A stretch of DNA of 64,000 bases, taken from contig JAIOPI010000014.1 in assembly GCA_021413965.1 (NCBI GenBank), positions 248,001 through 312,000 of the forward strand. The letters are read 5' to 3'. Made by a program: the position numbers and the translations under genes. Source of the stretch: Lentisphaerota bacterium (lineage in GTDB: Bacteria; Verrucomicrobiota; Kiritimatiellia; UBA8416; JAIOPI01). The notes beneath the pieces are model-generated. The model saw only the letters and a list, made by a program, of their open reading frames with translations. It was not told where the DNA came from and searched no databases. How positions within the stretch are numbered: the first letter of the stretch is position 1; each line of letters begins with the position of its first letter. Of this stretch, positions 18,732 through 27,160 are shown piece by piece.

Positions 18732-20146
18732 CAACGAAACCCAACCTGCTCGTCATTCTCAGCGACCAGCTGCGGCGCGATGCCTTGGGCGCTTACGGCG
18801 ACCCGAACGTCGCCACGCCGCACATCGACCGGCTCGCGTCGGCGGGCGTCCGATTCGATCGTGCCTATTCCACCTATCCCGTCTGCGTGCCGTTCCGGTT
18901 CAGCTTCATGACCGGCGAGTACGCGCACTCGCGGTTTGTGCCGGCGATCGAGTGGCGCATGTCCCCGGCGGAGCGCACGCTGGCGGACGAGTTCAACGCG
19001 TCCGGCTACCGCACGATCTACATCGGCAAGTGGCACCTCTACGGCGGGCTGGGATACCTGCCCGGAGCGTCGGATGCGCGGGTGCGCCGAACGCCGATAC
19101 CGCGCACCTACCGCGGCCGGTGGCAGCGCTGGTTGGGCTTCGAGGTGGCGAATGCACCGTTCGACACCTGCTACTTCGAGGACGACGATCCGGCGCCGAA
19201 ACCGCTGGGCGAATATCAGACCGATGGGCTGTTCCGCCTCGCCATGCGGGAGTTGGAGTCGCAGGCCAGTCACGGGCAACCCTTTTGCTGCGTGCTGTCG
19301 GTCGAACCACCGCACTTTCCCTTCGCGGTGCCCGCCCGCTACGAAGACCGCTGGCGTGATCGGCCACTGCAGCTGGCGCCCAATTTCCTGCGACCAGCCA
19401 GCCGCCCTTCGCCGGCACGCCAGCTCACGGAGGCCGATCGCGCGGACGCCCTGCGCAAACGCCGCCTGTACTATGCCATGATCGAAAACCTGGACGACAA
19501 CGTGGGCCGGATGATGACATTCCTGCGCACGTCAGGCCTGGACCGGAATACCGTCGTGGTGTTTCTGTCCGACCATGGCGAGATGGGCGGTGCACATGCC
19601 GAACGGACCACGCTGAAGGAACATCCCTACGAAGCGTCCACGGGGATTCCGTTGATTGTGTGCGATCCGCGCCTGGCCGGGAGCGGGGGGCGCGTCATCT
19701 CGGAGCCGGTCTGCACCGAGGATCTGTATCCGACCTTGCTTGGGCTATGCGGATTACCCGTGCCGCCGGCCAAGCCGGGGGCGAACCTGGCGCCGATGGT
19801 GCGCGGCGAATGCGCCAGGCTGGACCGCGAGGGCGTGCTGCTGGAGTTCGTGCACGACCTGCGTCCCAATACGGACATGTGTCCCTACCACGCCGTCTAC
19901 TGGCGCGCCTTCGTCGGGAGGCGGTTCAAGTACACGGTCCTGGGGGGGGTGGCCGAGGGCGGGCAGCCCTGGCAGTTGTTCGACTTGGCCCACGATCCAT
20001 GGGAAATGCACAACTTGCTCGATGATCCCGCGTGCCTGGCGGAAGCCGCACGCCAGCACCAGTTGTTGCGTGAGCAATTAATCGCCACCCATGACCACTA
20101 CGCACTCGCCCCGGCCTTCGGGCAAGACGGGCTGAATGTGGGTTGA
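18728..20146 (+). CDS. Sulfatase with atypical CVPFR active-site motif, 472 aa
   Basis: The N-terminus is typical of type I sulfatases (KPNLLVILSDQLRRDALGAY, metal-binding SDQ). The formylglycine motif reads C53-V-P-F-R57. Cys, Pro and Arg fit CxPxR, but the fourth residue is Phe instead of the usual Ser/Ala/Thr. The second metal site SDHGEMGG and the catalytic-loop segment IYIGKWHL are intact. Such enzymes remove sulfate esters from glycans or small molecules. There is no signal peptide. It overlaps the amidohydrolase by 4 nt. Whether the Cys is matured here is open. Confidence 0.88.
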   Translation: MTTKPNLLVILSDQLRRDALGAYGDPNVATPHIDRLASAGVRFDRAYSTYPVCVPFRFSFMTGEYAHSRFVPAIEWRMSPAERTLADEFNASGYRTIYIGKWHLYGGLGYLPGASDARVRRTPIPRTYRGRWQRWLGFEVANAPFDTCYFEDDDPAPKPLGEYQTDGLFRLAMRELESQASHGQPFCCVLSVEPPHFPFAVPARYEDRWRDRPLQLAPNFLRPASRPSPARQLTEADRADALRKRRLYYAMIENLDDNVGRMMTFLRTSGLDRNTVVVFLSDHGEMGGAHAERTTLKEHPYEASTGIPLIVCDPRLAGSGGRVISEPVCTEDLYPTLLGLCGLPVPPAKPGANLAPMVRGECARLDREGVLLEFVHDLRPNTDMCPYHAVYWRAFVGRRFKYTVLGGVAEGGQPWQLFDLAHDPWEMHNLLDDPACLAEAARQHQLLREQLIATHDHYALAPAFGQDGLNVG

Positions 20147-20175
20147 ATGGGTGACGACGGCGCCGCCGGGAGTTC

Positions 20176-20249
20176 GTCGGCGCCAGAGGTGGCGCCGACG
20201 GCAGGAGGCCACCGGTCATCGCTCGCCCGCGGACGAACACGGGCGAGCG
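20176..20249. repeat. Two adjacent perfect inverted repeats
   Basis: GTCGGCGCC / GGCGCCGAC (20176-20184 with 20191-20199, 6-nt loop) is followed by CGCTCGCCCG / CGGGCGAGCG (20220-20229 with 20240-20249, 10-nt loop). They lie between the sulfatase stop and the serA remnant, in sequence without coding signal. They could act as transcription terminators or be left from the rearrangement; there is no T-tract. Confidence 0.5.
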
Positions 20250-20254
20250 GCAGA

Positions 20255-21108
20255 AGCGGCGAGGCCAAGGTCCTGATCGTCCGATCCAAGCAGGTGACGG
20301 CCAGCACGATAGAAGCCGGCCGGAGCCTGAGCTTGATCGTCCGGGCCGGGGCTGGCGTCAATACGATTGACCTGGATGCGGCGTCCAGGCGCGGGACCTA
20401 TGTCGCCAACTGCCCGGGAAAGAACACCGAGGCGGTGGCCGAACTGGCCATCGGGCTCCTCATCGCGTGTGATCGCGGCATGGCGGATGCCACGCAATCG
20501 CTGCGCGCGGGCCGCTGGCAAAAGAAGACATTCGGAAAGGCCATGGGCCTCAAGACCCGTCGGTTGGGCATCATCGGAACTGGCGCCATCGGGGTCGCGG
20601 TGGCCCGGCGTGCGCAGGCCCTGGGAATGAAGATCATGGCCTGGTCGCGAAGCCTGACGCCGGGGCAGGCTGAAGCCTGGGGGTTCGAATTCGCGCCGAC
20701 CCCGCAGGCGGAGACGATTCCTTTGATCAGGTGGAACTCGCGTCGAAGGTGGTCTGCACCCCGCACATTGGGGCGGCCACCGAACAGTCGGAGGAGGCGA
20801 TTGCGGAGGAGACCGTGCGTATCGTGAAGGAGTTCATGCGCGTCGGGTCACCGCCCAATGTGGTCAACGTCCGATCCACCCGGGGCAGCAGTTCCACGCT
20901 GGTGATTCGGCATTTCAACCGGGTGGGTGTGCTGGCGCGCATCCTCGAACAACTCCGGGACGAGGGGATCAACATCGAAGAAATGCAGAACCTGATCTTC
21001 CGCCATGCCGAGGCCGCCTCCTGCTCGATCACCGTAGACCGCATCCCCTCCGCCAGGGTGCTTGCCCAACTCGAACGGGATCCCAACATTATAGAAGTCA
21101 CGGCGTAG
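20255..21108 (+). pseudogene. serA: Decayed D-3-phosphoglycerate dehydrogenase (serA-like)
   Basis: Two fragments in different frames together resemble SerA. The first (from about 20263) has KVLIVRSKQVTAS, LIVRAGAGVNTIDLDAA, VANCPGKNTEAVAELAIGLL and the NAD-binding GIIGTGAIGVAVARRAQALG. It breaks at about 20712. The second (about 20716-21108, shifted by one frame) resumes at ELASKVVCTPHIGAATEQ and ends in an ACT-like domain. About 45 N-terminal residues and roughly 100 central residues, including the catalytic-Arg region, are missing. It therefore cannot encode an active enzyme. It sits between two sulfatase genes. Confidence 0.82.
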
Positions 21109-21266
21109 CAGGGACGGCCTTGGCGGTGCCTCGGCCCCGCATGGGACGTGATCGGGTGCGGGGCGGGCCGCAGGCGTTTCTTCCCGTGCTCGCCAGGCAA
21201 GGGCTTGCGCGCATGCCGCGCGAGGCCTTGCGGCTGCGCTTGTCCGGCCCCCCGGCTTCTGTTTGA

Positions 21267-22766
21267 ATGCCAACCATGTCGTCCCGTTCCACGCCGCCGA
21301 ATGTGCTGTTGATCATGAGCGATCAGCACCACAAGCGCGTCCTGGGCTGCGCCGGGGATGCGCGGGTCCGAACGCCGGCGCTGGACGGGCTTGCCGCGCG
21401 CGGGGTGCGGTTCGAGAATGCCTCGTGCACGTATCCGTTGTGCGTGCCCAGCCGGGCGTCGTTCCTGACCTGCCGGCATCCGCACGAGATTGATGTCTAC
21501 ACGAACAACTGCGAGTTGCGCACCGACCGGCCCACGTTTGCCCACGCGTTCCACGCCGCCGGGTACGAGACCATCCTGGCGGGCCGCATGCACTTCGTGG
21601 GCATGGACCAGCGACACGGGTTTGAGTCGCGGCCGATCGGTGATGTCTGGCCAACGGCCCACATCACCGCGGGCGGGGTGGATCAGCCGCTGGGATTCCT
21701 GACCGACGCGGGCGACCAGCACCTGCCCAGCCTCCTGAAGAGCGGGCCGGGGTGGAGCGGCTATTTGTCGTATGACCGCCGCGTGAGCCAGACGGCGGCG
21801 GCGTGGCTCCGGCGGCGTGGCGCGGAGACCGACCGCCGGCCCTTCCTGCTGACCGTCGGCCTCATGCTGCCGCATTGCCCGTTCGTCGCGCCGGCGGACG
21901 ATTTCTACCACTATTGGGCGGGGCTGACAGCCGACTCGCTGCCGCGTTGGGACCCCGAGACGCTGCACCCCGTGCACCGCTATCACCGCCAGTACAACGG
22001 GATCGATGGCGGGGTGCCGCTCGATGCGCAGCGTCGGGTGCGCGCCGCCTATTACGGCATGGTCACGGACATGGACCGCCAGGTCGCCGAGATTCTGGCC
22101 GCACTCGAGGCCGCGGGACTGAGCCGCTCGACGATCGTCGTCTACACCTCTGACCACGGTGAGCAACTGGGCGAGCACGGCCTGTGGTGGAAGTCGACGT
22201 TCTATGAGGGCTCCGTCGGCGTGCCGCTCATCATCGCGCACCCCGAGGGGCGCGGCGGCGCCACCGTCCGGGAGAACGTGAGTTTGATGGACGTGGGCGT
22301 GACGCTGCTTGATCTGGCCGGGGCCAACCCCCTGTCCGGTGCCACCGGCCGCAGCTTTGCGCGGCTCCTGCGCGACGGACACGATCCGGAATGGCCGGAC
22401 GAAGTGTTTGCCGAGTACAACCCGCGCCACGAAACCGCGGCGCCCTGCCAGCGCATGATCCGCCGCGGACCATGGAAGCTGAACACCTACCAAGGGTATC
22501 CGTCTCAGCTCTTCAACCTGGAGGAGGATCCGGGCGAGGAGCGCGATCGCATCGGTGATCCCGCCTGCTCGGAGCTCGTGGCCGCCTTGACGGCGCGCGT
22601 TCACGCGGGCTGGAATCCGGCGCGCATCGCGCGACTGGTCAGCACGCGCTTCGGTGAGTTTCAGCTGCTGCGGCAGTGGCTGCGCGATGTCCGCCCCGCC
22701 GAACCGGACCCGCCCTGGTATGGCGACACGCCGCCCCAAAACCGGGTCGACACCACACCCGCCTGA
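21267..22766 (+). CDS. Sulfatase, type I, 499 aa
   Basis: The protein has the sulfatase fold: PPNVLLIMSDQHHKRVLGCA, formylglycine motif C59-V-P-S-R63 in the canonical form, HPHEIDVYTNNCEL, ETILAGRMHFVG, and SDHGEQLGEHGLWWK as the second metal-binding part. It is close to the choline-sulfatase/phosphonate-hydrolase-like group with an SDQ start. No signal peptide is present, so a cytoplasmic role or substrate import is implied. An alternative start lies at 21276. It stands alone downstream of the serA remnant. Confidence 0.9.
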   Translation: MPTMSSRSTPPNVLLIMSDQHHKRVLGCAGDARVRTPALDGLAARGVRFENASCTYPLCVPSRASFLTCRHPHEIDVYTNNCELRTDRPTFAHAFHAAGYETILAGRMHFVGMDQRHGFESRPIGDVWPTAHITAGGVDQPLGFLTDAGDQHLPSLLKSGPGWSGYLSYDRRVSQTAAAWLRRRGAETDRRPFLLTVGLMLPHCPFVAPADDFYHYWAGLTADSLPRWDPETLHPVHRYHRQYNGIDGGVPLDAQRRVRAAYYGMVTDMDRQVAEILAALEAAGLSRSTIVVYTSDHGEQLGEHGLWWKSTFYEGSVGVPLIIAHPEGRGGATVRENVSLMDVGVTLLDLAGANPLSGATGRSFARLLRDGHDPEWPDEVFAEYNPRHETAAPCQRMIRRGPWKLNTYQGYPSQLFNLEEDPGEERDRIGDPACSELVAALTARVHAGWNPARIARLVSTRFGEFQLLRQWLRDVRPAEPDPPWYGDTPPQNRVDTTPA

Positions 22767-22842
22767 AGCCCACCGGTCGCCCCCGTCACCGCCGACGAGG
22801 GCAAGCTGCCTGATACGGCGTGCAGATGACGGGATCACCACC

Positions 22843-22870
22843 TTGTCTTCAGCGACATGGCGTGTATACT
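22843..22870 (+). promoter_or_regulatory. Promoter of the hydantoinase-like gene
   Basis: TTGTCT (22843-22848), a 16-nt spacer and TATACT (22865-22870). The start codon at 22882 is only 11 nt after the -10 box, and no Shine-Dalgarno lies between, so a leaderless transcript is likely. Confidence 0.6.
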
Positions 22871-22881
22871 CCGCGCTCACC

Positions 22882-24897
22882 ATGAATAGTCCTGGCATCC
22901 AGGCGGGGAGCGGCAGCGCTCGGCTGGGGATCGGCATCGATGCCGGTGGCACCTACACCGACGTCGTGCTGTATGATTTCACGTCGCATCGCGTGCTGCA
23001 AAAAGCCAAGAGCCTGACGACCAAATGGAACTACGCGCTGGGCATTGACCGGGCCCTGGACCGCCTCGACGCCAGTCGTCTCCGCGAGGTCGATCTGGTA
23101 TCGGTTTCCACGACGTTGGCGACGAATGCGGTGGTGGAGGGGCGCGGCCAGAAGGTGGGGCTGCTGCTGATGCCGCCCTACGGTTTCCGCGAACCCGAGC
23201 TCTTTACGCACGACATCATCACGTTCATCGCCGGCAAATTGGAGATCGACGGCCAGGAGTTGGCGCCCGTGAATCCCGACGAGGTGCGGCGGGAGGTGCA
23301 GTCGATGGTGGATCGCCTGGGGGTGCAGGCCTTCGCGGTGGCGGGGTACGCCAGCCACGCCAACCCGCTGCACGAACTGCAGGTCAAGGCCGCCCTGCGC
23401 GACGTGTCGGATGCCGCGGTGACGTGTTCCCACGAAGTGTCCGAGCGCCTGCACTACCGCATTCGCGCCGAGACGGCGGTGCTGAATGCACGGATCATCC
23501 CGTGCCTGGATGCGTTCCTGGCGGATGTCGAGACGGCGATCCGCAACCGCGGGTTGCGCGCCCCGTTGATGGTGGTGCGCAGCGACGGCTCCCTGATGAG
23601 CCTCGCCGCGGCGCGCGCCAGGCCGGTGGAGACGCTGCTGTCGGGGCCGGCGGCCAGCGTGGCGGGCGCGGGGTTCCTCTCCGGCGCGGCGGATGCGGTG
23701 GTCGTGGATATCGGCGGCACCACCACCGATACCGCCACGCTGCGCCACGGCGCGGTGCAGACGTGCCACGAGGGCGCACGGGTCGGCCAGTGGCAAACGC
23801 ATGTGGAGTCGCTCGACATGCGGACCATGGGCCTGGGCGGCGACAGCCGCTTGCGCTGGATGCAGGGCGAGCTGACGATCGGCCCCCAGCGCGTGGCGCC
23901 GCTGGCGTGGCTGGCGGCGGAGCATCCGCGCACGCCGGAGGCGCTGGCCTGGGTGGACACCCACTTGGCGAGATTCCTGCATGCGTCCGGCGGAATGGAA
24001 ATCCTGGCGCTCACCCCGCACGCGCACCGCGCGCTGGGGAGCGATGCGGAGCGACGCGTGGTCCAGCGGTTGGCGGAACGCCCGTACTCGGTGGACGAAC
24101 TGGTGAAGGCGGAAGGCGCGCGCGTGGAGCATTTCCTGCCACTGGAACGGCTGGAGGAGGACTACATCGTCCAGCGCTGCGCCTTGACGCCGACGGACCT
24201 GCTGCACGCCTGCGGACGGTTGGCGCTCTGGGATGCCGCCATCTCGACGCGCGTCTGCGCCTGGTTTGCCCGGCTGATGCACCTGGAACTCGATGCCTTT
24301 GTTCAGCACGGGCTGGACATGGTGGTCCGCACCCTGGCCAAGGAGATTCTCATGCAGCGCCTCGCCGGCCGGATTCCCGTGGCCCGCCTGGAGACACCCG
24401 GGGCGCAGGCGTTGCTGGACGAAGCGCTGGCGGCGGATGGCGACGGCTTCCGCGTGCGCGTGGCGCTGACGACCCCCATCGTCGGCATCGGCGCGCCGGC
24501 GGCTCTCTTTTTGCCGGCGGCCGCGAAACTTCTGCAGGCCGAGGTCATGGTGCCCGAGCATGCGGATGTGGCCAATGCCGTCGGCGCCATTACGGCGATG
24601 GTCCGCATCCATCGGCGCGTGGTGATCGCCATCAATGATAAAGGGGTCTACCGGCTGGAAGGGCTTCCGGGGACGCCGCTGTTCGACCGCATCGAGGACG
24701 CCCAGGCTCACGCCGTTCAGGAACTCACCGCGCTGGTGGCGCAACTGGGACGCGAAGCCGGGAGCCTCGATGCCAGGGTCGATATTCAGATCCATGACCG
24801 CACCGCCCCCCGGAAGGACGGCGGCGAACATTTCATTGATCGCGCCGTCGAGGCCTTGCTCTGCGGCCAGCCGGATCTGGTCCGGCTGGCGGGCTAG
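22882..24897 (+). CDS. Hydantoinase/oxoprolinase (HyuA)-type protein, 671 aa
   Basis: The ATP-binding start LGIGIDAGGTYTDVVLYDF and the mid-protein VVDIGGTTTDTATL are the two phosphate-binding motifs of the hydantoinase A/oxoprolinase family (actin-like ATPase fold). VSVSTTLATNAVVEGRGQKV and SHEVSERLHYRIRAETAVLN also match. Members hydrolyse cyclic amides such as 5-oxoproline or hydantoins with ATP. Many need a HyuB partner, and none is visible next door. The C-terminal ~200 residues are less typical. The substrate cannot be inferred. The gene is convergent with the next one on the minus strand. Confidence 0.85.
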   Translation: MNSPGIQAGSGSARLGIGIDAGGTYTDVVLYDFTSHRVLQKAKSLTTKWNYALGIDRALDRLDASRLREVDLVSVSTTLATNAVVEGRGQKVGLLLMPPYGFREPELFTHDIITFIAGKLEIDGQELAPVNPDEVRREVQSMVDRLGVQAFAVAGYASHANPLHELQVKAALRDVSDAAVTCSHEVSERLHYRIRAETAVLNARIIPCLDAFLADVETAIRNRGLRAPLMVVRSDGSLMSLAAARARPVETLLSGPAASVAGAGFLSGAADAVVVDIGGTTTDTATLRHGAVQTCHEGARVGQWQTHVESLDMRTMGLGGDSRLRWMQGELTIGPQRVAPLAWLAAEHPRTPEALAWVDTHLARFLHASGGMEILALTPHAHRALGSDAERRVVQRLAERPYSVDELVKAEGARVEHFLPLERLEEDYIVQRCALTPTDLLHACGRLALWDAAISTRVCAWFARLMHLELDAFVQHGLDMVVRTLAKEILMQRLAGRIPVARLETPGAQALLDEALAADGDGFRVRVALTTPIVGIGAPAALFLPAAAKLLQAEVMVPEHADVANAVGAITAMVRIHRRVVIAINDKGVYRLEGLPGTPLFDRIEDAQAHAVQELTALVAQLGREAGSLDARVDIQIHDRTAPRKDGGEHFIDRAVEALLCGQPDLVRLAG

Positions 24898-24984
24898 CGC
24901 CAAAAGCACCCCCGCCAGTTTCGTAAACACGTTTCCGTCAGAGACTTCGGGATGGTAGCCGTCGAGGGGGCTCGGAGCGGAGGT

Positions 24985-27060
24985 TCAGGTGGCGCCGACT
25001 GGTGTGGGGAAGAGGGAAGAGGTCGCGCGGCGCTGGCGCTTGGGCGGAAGCCGGAAGCGGAAGTAGATGCCCCAGCCAAGTCCTGCAGCCGTATCCAAGG
25101 CGATGACAATCTCGCGCACGCCCGCCGCCAGCCGGACCGTGACCGTCGAACGATCCCGTCGGGCCGGGTTCTCTCGGGTGGGGCGGCACAGCACGTCGCG
25201 TCCGTCCACGAACATCCGGCAGCCACCGTCATGCCCCAGGCACAAGGTCCACCAGCCCGCCGTCGCCACCTTGAACCGGCCGCCCAGATAGGCAATCCCG
25301 TCCTCGGTCGGATAAAGCGCGTGCACATTGATGAAGCCGTGCGCGGCGTCCGTCGTCGGGCTGGCATCCTCAATGCTTGTCCACCGCAGCCGGCGGTCGG
25401 AGAGTCGCGCGCAAGGGGCATGGCGCACATCCCCGCGCTTGGGCGTGAGAGCGGATAGGCGCCAGGCGGTCACGAAGGGCGAGAACAGGCCCGCCCGCCG
25501 CTTCTGCTGCGCCTCCACTTTTCGGACCTGCCGGACGCGGGCCAGCAACTGCCGGCGCACGCGCTCGAGTTCCGCCACGCGAGTGCGATCGGCGGCGAGA
25601 TCCGCCTCGCCCAGTGTCAGCAGGTCCTGTAGCACGCGCGCGCCGTCGCTCTCGGGATAGTGGTCCGCGATGCGCCGCGCCGCCTGCTGTGTCGCCAGCA
25701 GTTTGGGCATCCCGGCGATCGCCTGGTCTGCCAGCACCAGGAGGCGGGCGGGATCTTCCACATCGTCCGCCACGCGGGTCCAGTCGCGGCAGGCCCGGAA
25801 GGTGGCGGTGGTGGCGATGAGGTCGCGCATCGTGCTTGTGAAGGTGCCGGTCAGTTTCCGGTCCGCGCTGGCCGGGAAGAGCCCCTCGCGGTAATCGTAC
25901 GGGGGCTGGCGGACGTCATCGGTGCGATAGCGCTCGCGTTCGGCCGGCAGGCGGAAGTCGGGAACCTCGTGAGGCGTGCCGCCCTCCATCTGTGACCGGT
26001 AAGCGAGGATGCCGGGGATGGTGCAGTCGGCCGCCGTGTAGACGTCGAATGGTGCGGGGGTTCCCTCGAGAATCTGCCGCGCAAAGTAATAGAGGACCCA
26101 GAAATCGCCCCCGCTGTGTCCCGTCTGCGCCGCGAGTGTGCCCAGGCTGTCCCACTGCGGCTGGACGCGAAAGAGGGGGCTGTCGCCGCGGCCGCCGAGG
26201 CGGAGTTCGAGCCCCTGTCCCAGCATTTGCGCCGAGCCCTGTGTGCCCCACAGCCGGCGGCACGCGCCGTCGTTGGTGGTGGCGCCCATCAGGTTGCGCA
26301 TCACCGCGCCGTTGGACAGGTTGATGAGCGAGGGTGCGATGCCGCCCATGCCATGCCCCAGGTACCCCGGCAAGCGCTGGCCTCCAGGCAGCGCGACCAC
26401 GCGCGTGGGGCGCACGCCGGTGACGTACATGACGGGACCGAGGGAGTGGGTGTTGTAGTAGTGATAGTCGATCCAACTGCGCCAGGAGTGCGCCTGCCAG
26501 CCGGGGACGATCGGCGCGCCGTCAATATACGTGTACGACAGCGCCAGCACCTCGTGCAGGTACTCGGACTCCGCATACATCAGGTCGCCGAAAAGGCCGT
26601 CGTCCCACTTGCGCTTGAGCCACATCGTGGCGGCAGTGAACGGGTAGTTCTCGGCCAGGTTGTACACGCGGCCGCTGCGCTCCACGGCCTCGACCAGCCG
26701 CACGCCCTCGGCCATGGTGTGAAAGGCGGTGACCTCGGAGAGCACGTGCTTGCCCGCCTCCAGGCAGGCAATGGCATCAGCCGCATGTGCCGGGCAGTAA
26801 GTCGCCACGAGCACGGCGTCGACATCCCGCGCCAGGAACTCGCGCGCCTCCCCGGTCACAAATGCCCCGGGGTTCGCGGCCAAAAAGCGCTCCCGCATGT
26901 GGGGGTTGAAGTCGCATCCGGCGACGACGTCGATGTTCAAGGCGCGGCATGAGCGATAGTAGTCCGCGCCACGCCCCAATCCCCAGACCCCGAGCCGGAT
27001 GCGCCGGGATGTCTGAAACACGGGGCGGGTGACGGGTGGCTTGGGTGCGCGCGGTGACAT
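24985..27060 (-). CDS. Gfo/Idh/MocA oxidoreductase with long C-terminal extension, 691 aa
   Basis: The start at 27060 follows AAGGAGCCCCAC. Residues ~20-145 are a Rossmann domain (RLGVWGLGRGADYY, DVDAVLVATYCPAHA). The family EKP motif is replaced by SEV (GKHVLSEVTAFHT), so the usual Lys is absent. The C-terminal Gfo/Idh domain reaches about residue 410. Another ~280 residues follow: a helical, charged segment and then a beta domain (LGHDGGCRMFVDGRDVL, GLGWGIYFRF) that resembles a PA14-like or glycan-binding module. The protein is divergent from the aminotransferase operon and probably belongs to the same sugar pathway. Confidence 0.82.
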   Translation of the reverse strand: MSPRAPKPPVTRPVFQTSRRIRLGVWGLGRGADYYRSCRALNIDVVAGCDFNPHMRERFLAANPGAFVTGEAREFLARDVDAVLVATYCPAHAADAIACLEAGKHVLSEVTAFHTMAEGVRLVEAVERSGRVYNLAENYPFTAATMWLKRKWDDGLFGDLMYAESEYLHEVLALSYTYIDGAPIVPGWQAHSWRSWIDYHYYNTHSLGPVMYVTGVRPTRVVALPGGQRLPGYLGHGMGGIAPSLINLSNGAVMRNLMGATTNDGACRRLWGTQGSAQMLGQGLELRLGGRGDSPLFRVQPQWDSLGTLAAQTGHSGGDFWVLYYFARQILEGTPAPFDVYTAADCTIPGILAYRSQMEGGTPHEVPDFRLPAERERYRTDDVRQPPYDYREGLFPASADRKLTGTFTSTMRDLIATTATFRACRDWTRVADDVEDPARLLVLADQAIAGMPKLLATQQAARRIADHYPESDGARVLQDLLTLGEADLAADRTRVAELERVRRQLLARVRQVRKVEAQQKRRAGLFSPFVTAWRLSALTPKRGDVRHAPCARLSDRRLRWTSIEDASPTTDAAHGFINVHALYPTEDGIAYLGGRFKVATAGWWTLCLGHDGGCRMFVDGRDVLCRPTRENPARRDRSTVTVRLAAGVREIVIALDTAAGLGWGIYFRFRLPPKRQRRATSSLFPTPVGAT

Positions 27061-27119
27061 GTGGGGCTCCTTGCGTCCAGCGGCGGCCAAATGCGATTGA
27101 CGCCGTCCGGGGGATCCTT

Positions 27120-27136
27120 AATGATCATTTCAAACA
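27120..27136. promoter_or_regulatory. Candidate operator in the divergent Gfo/Idh - aminotransferase promoter
   Basis: A 10-bp palindrome AATGATCATT (27120-27129) abuts TCAAACA (27130-27136), the complement of TGTTTGA. The same TGTTTGA word occurs three times at 63795-63823 in front of a DeoR fragment. The DeoR regulator at 28726 is the obvious candidate binder, but this is inferred. Confidence 0.4.
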
Positions 27137-27160
27137 CAATCTAACATAACAGAACATTTT

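Noticed and set aside
20727..22952. A 741-codon minus-strand open frame opposite the second sulfatase
   Set aside because: No recognisable motif; the plus strand encodes a sulfatase with intact catalytic motifs.
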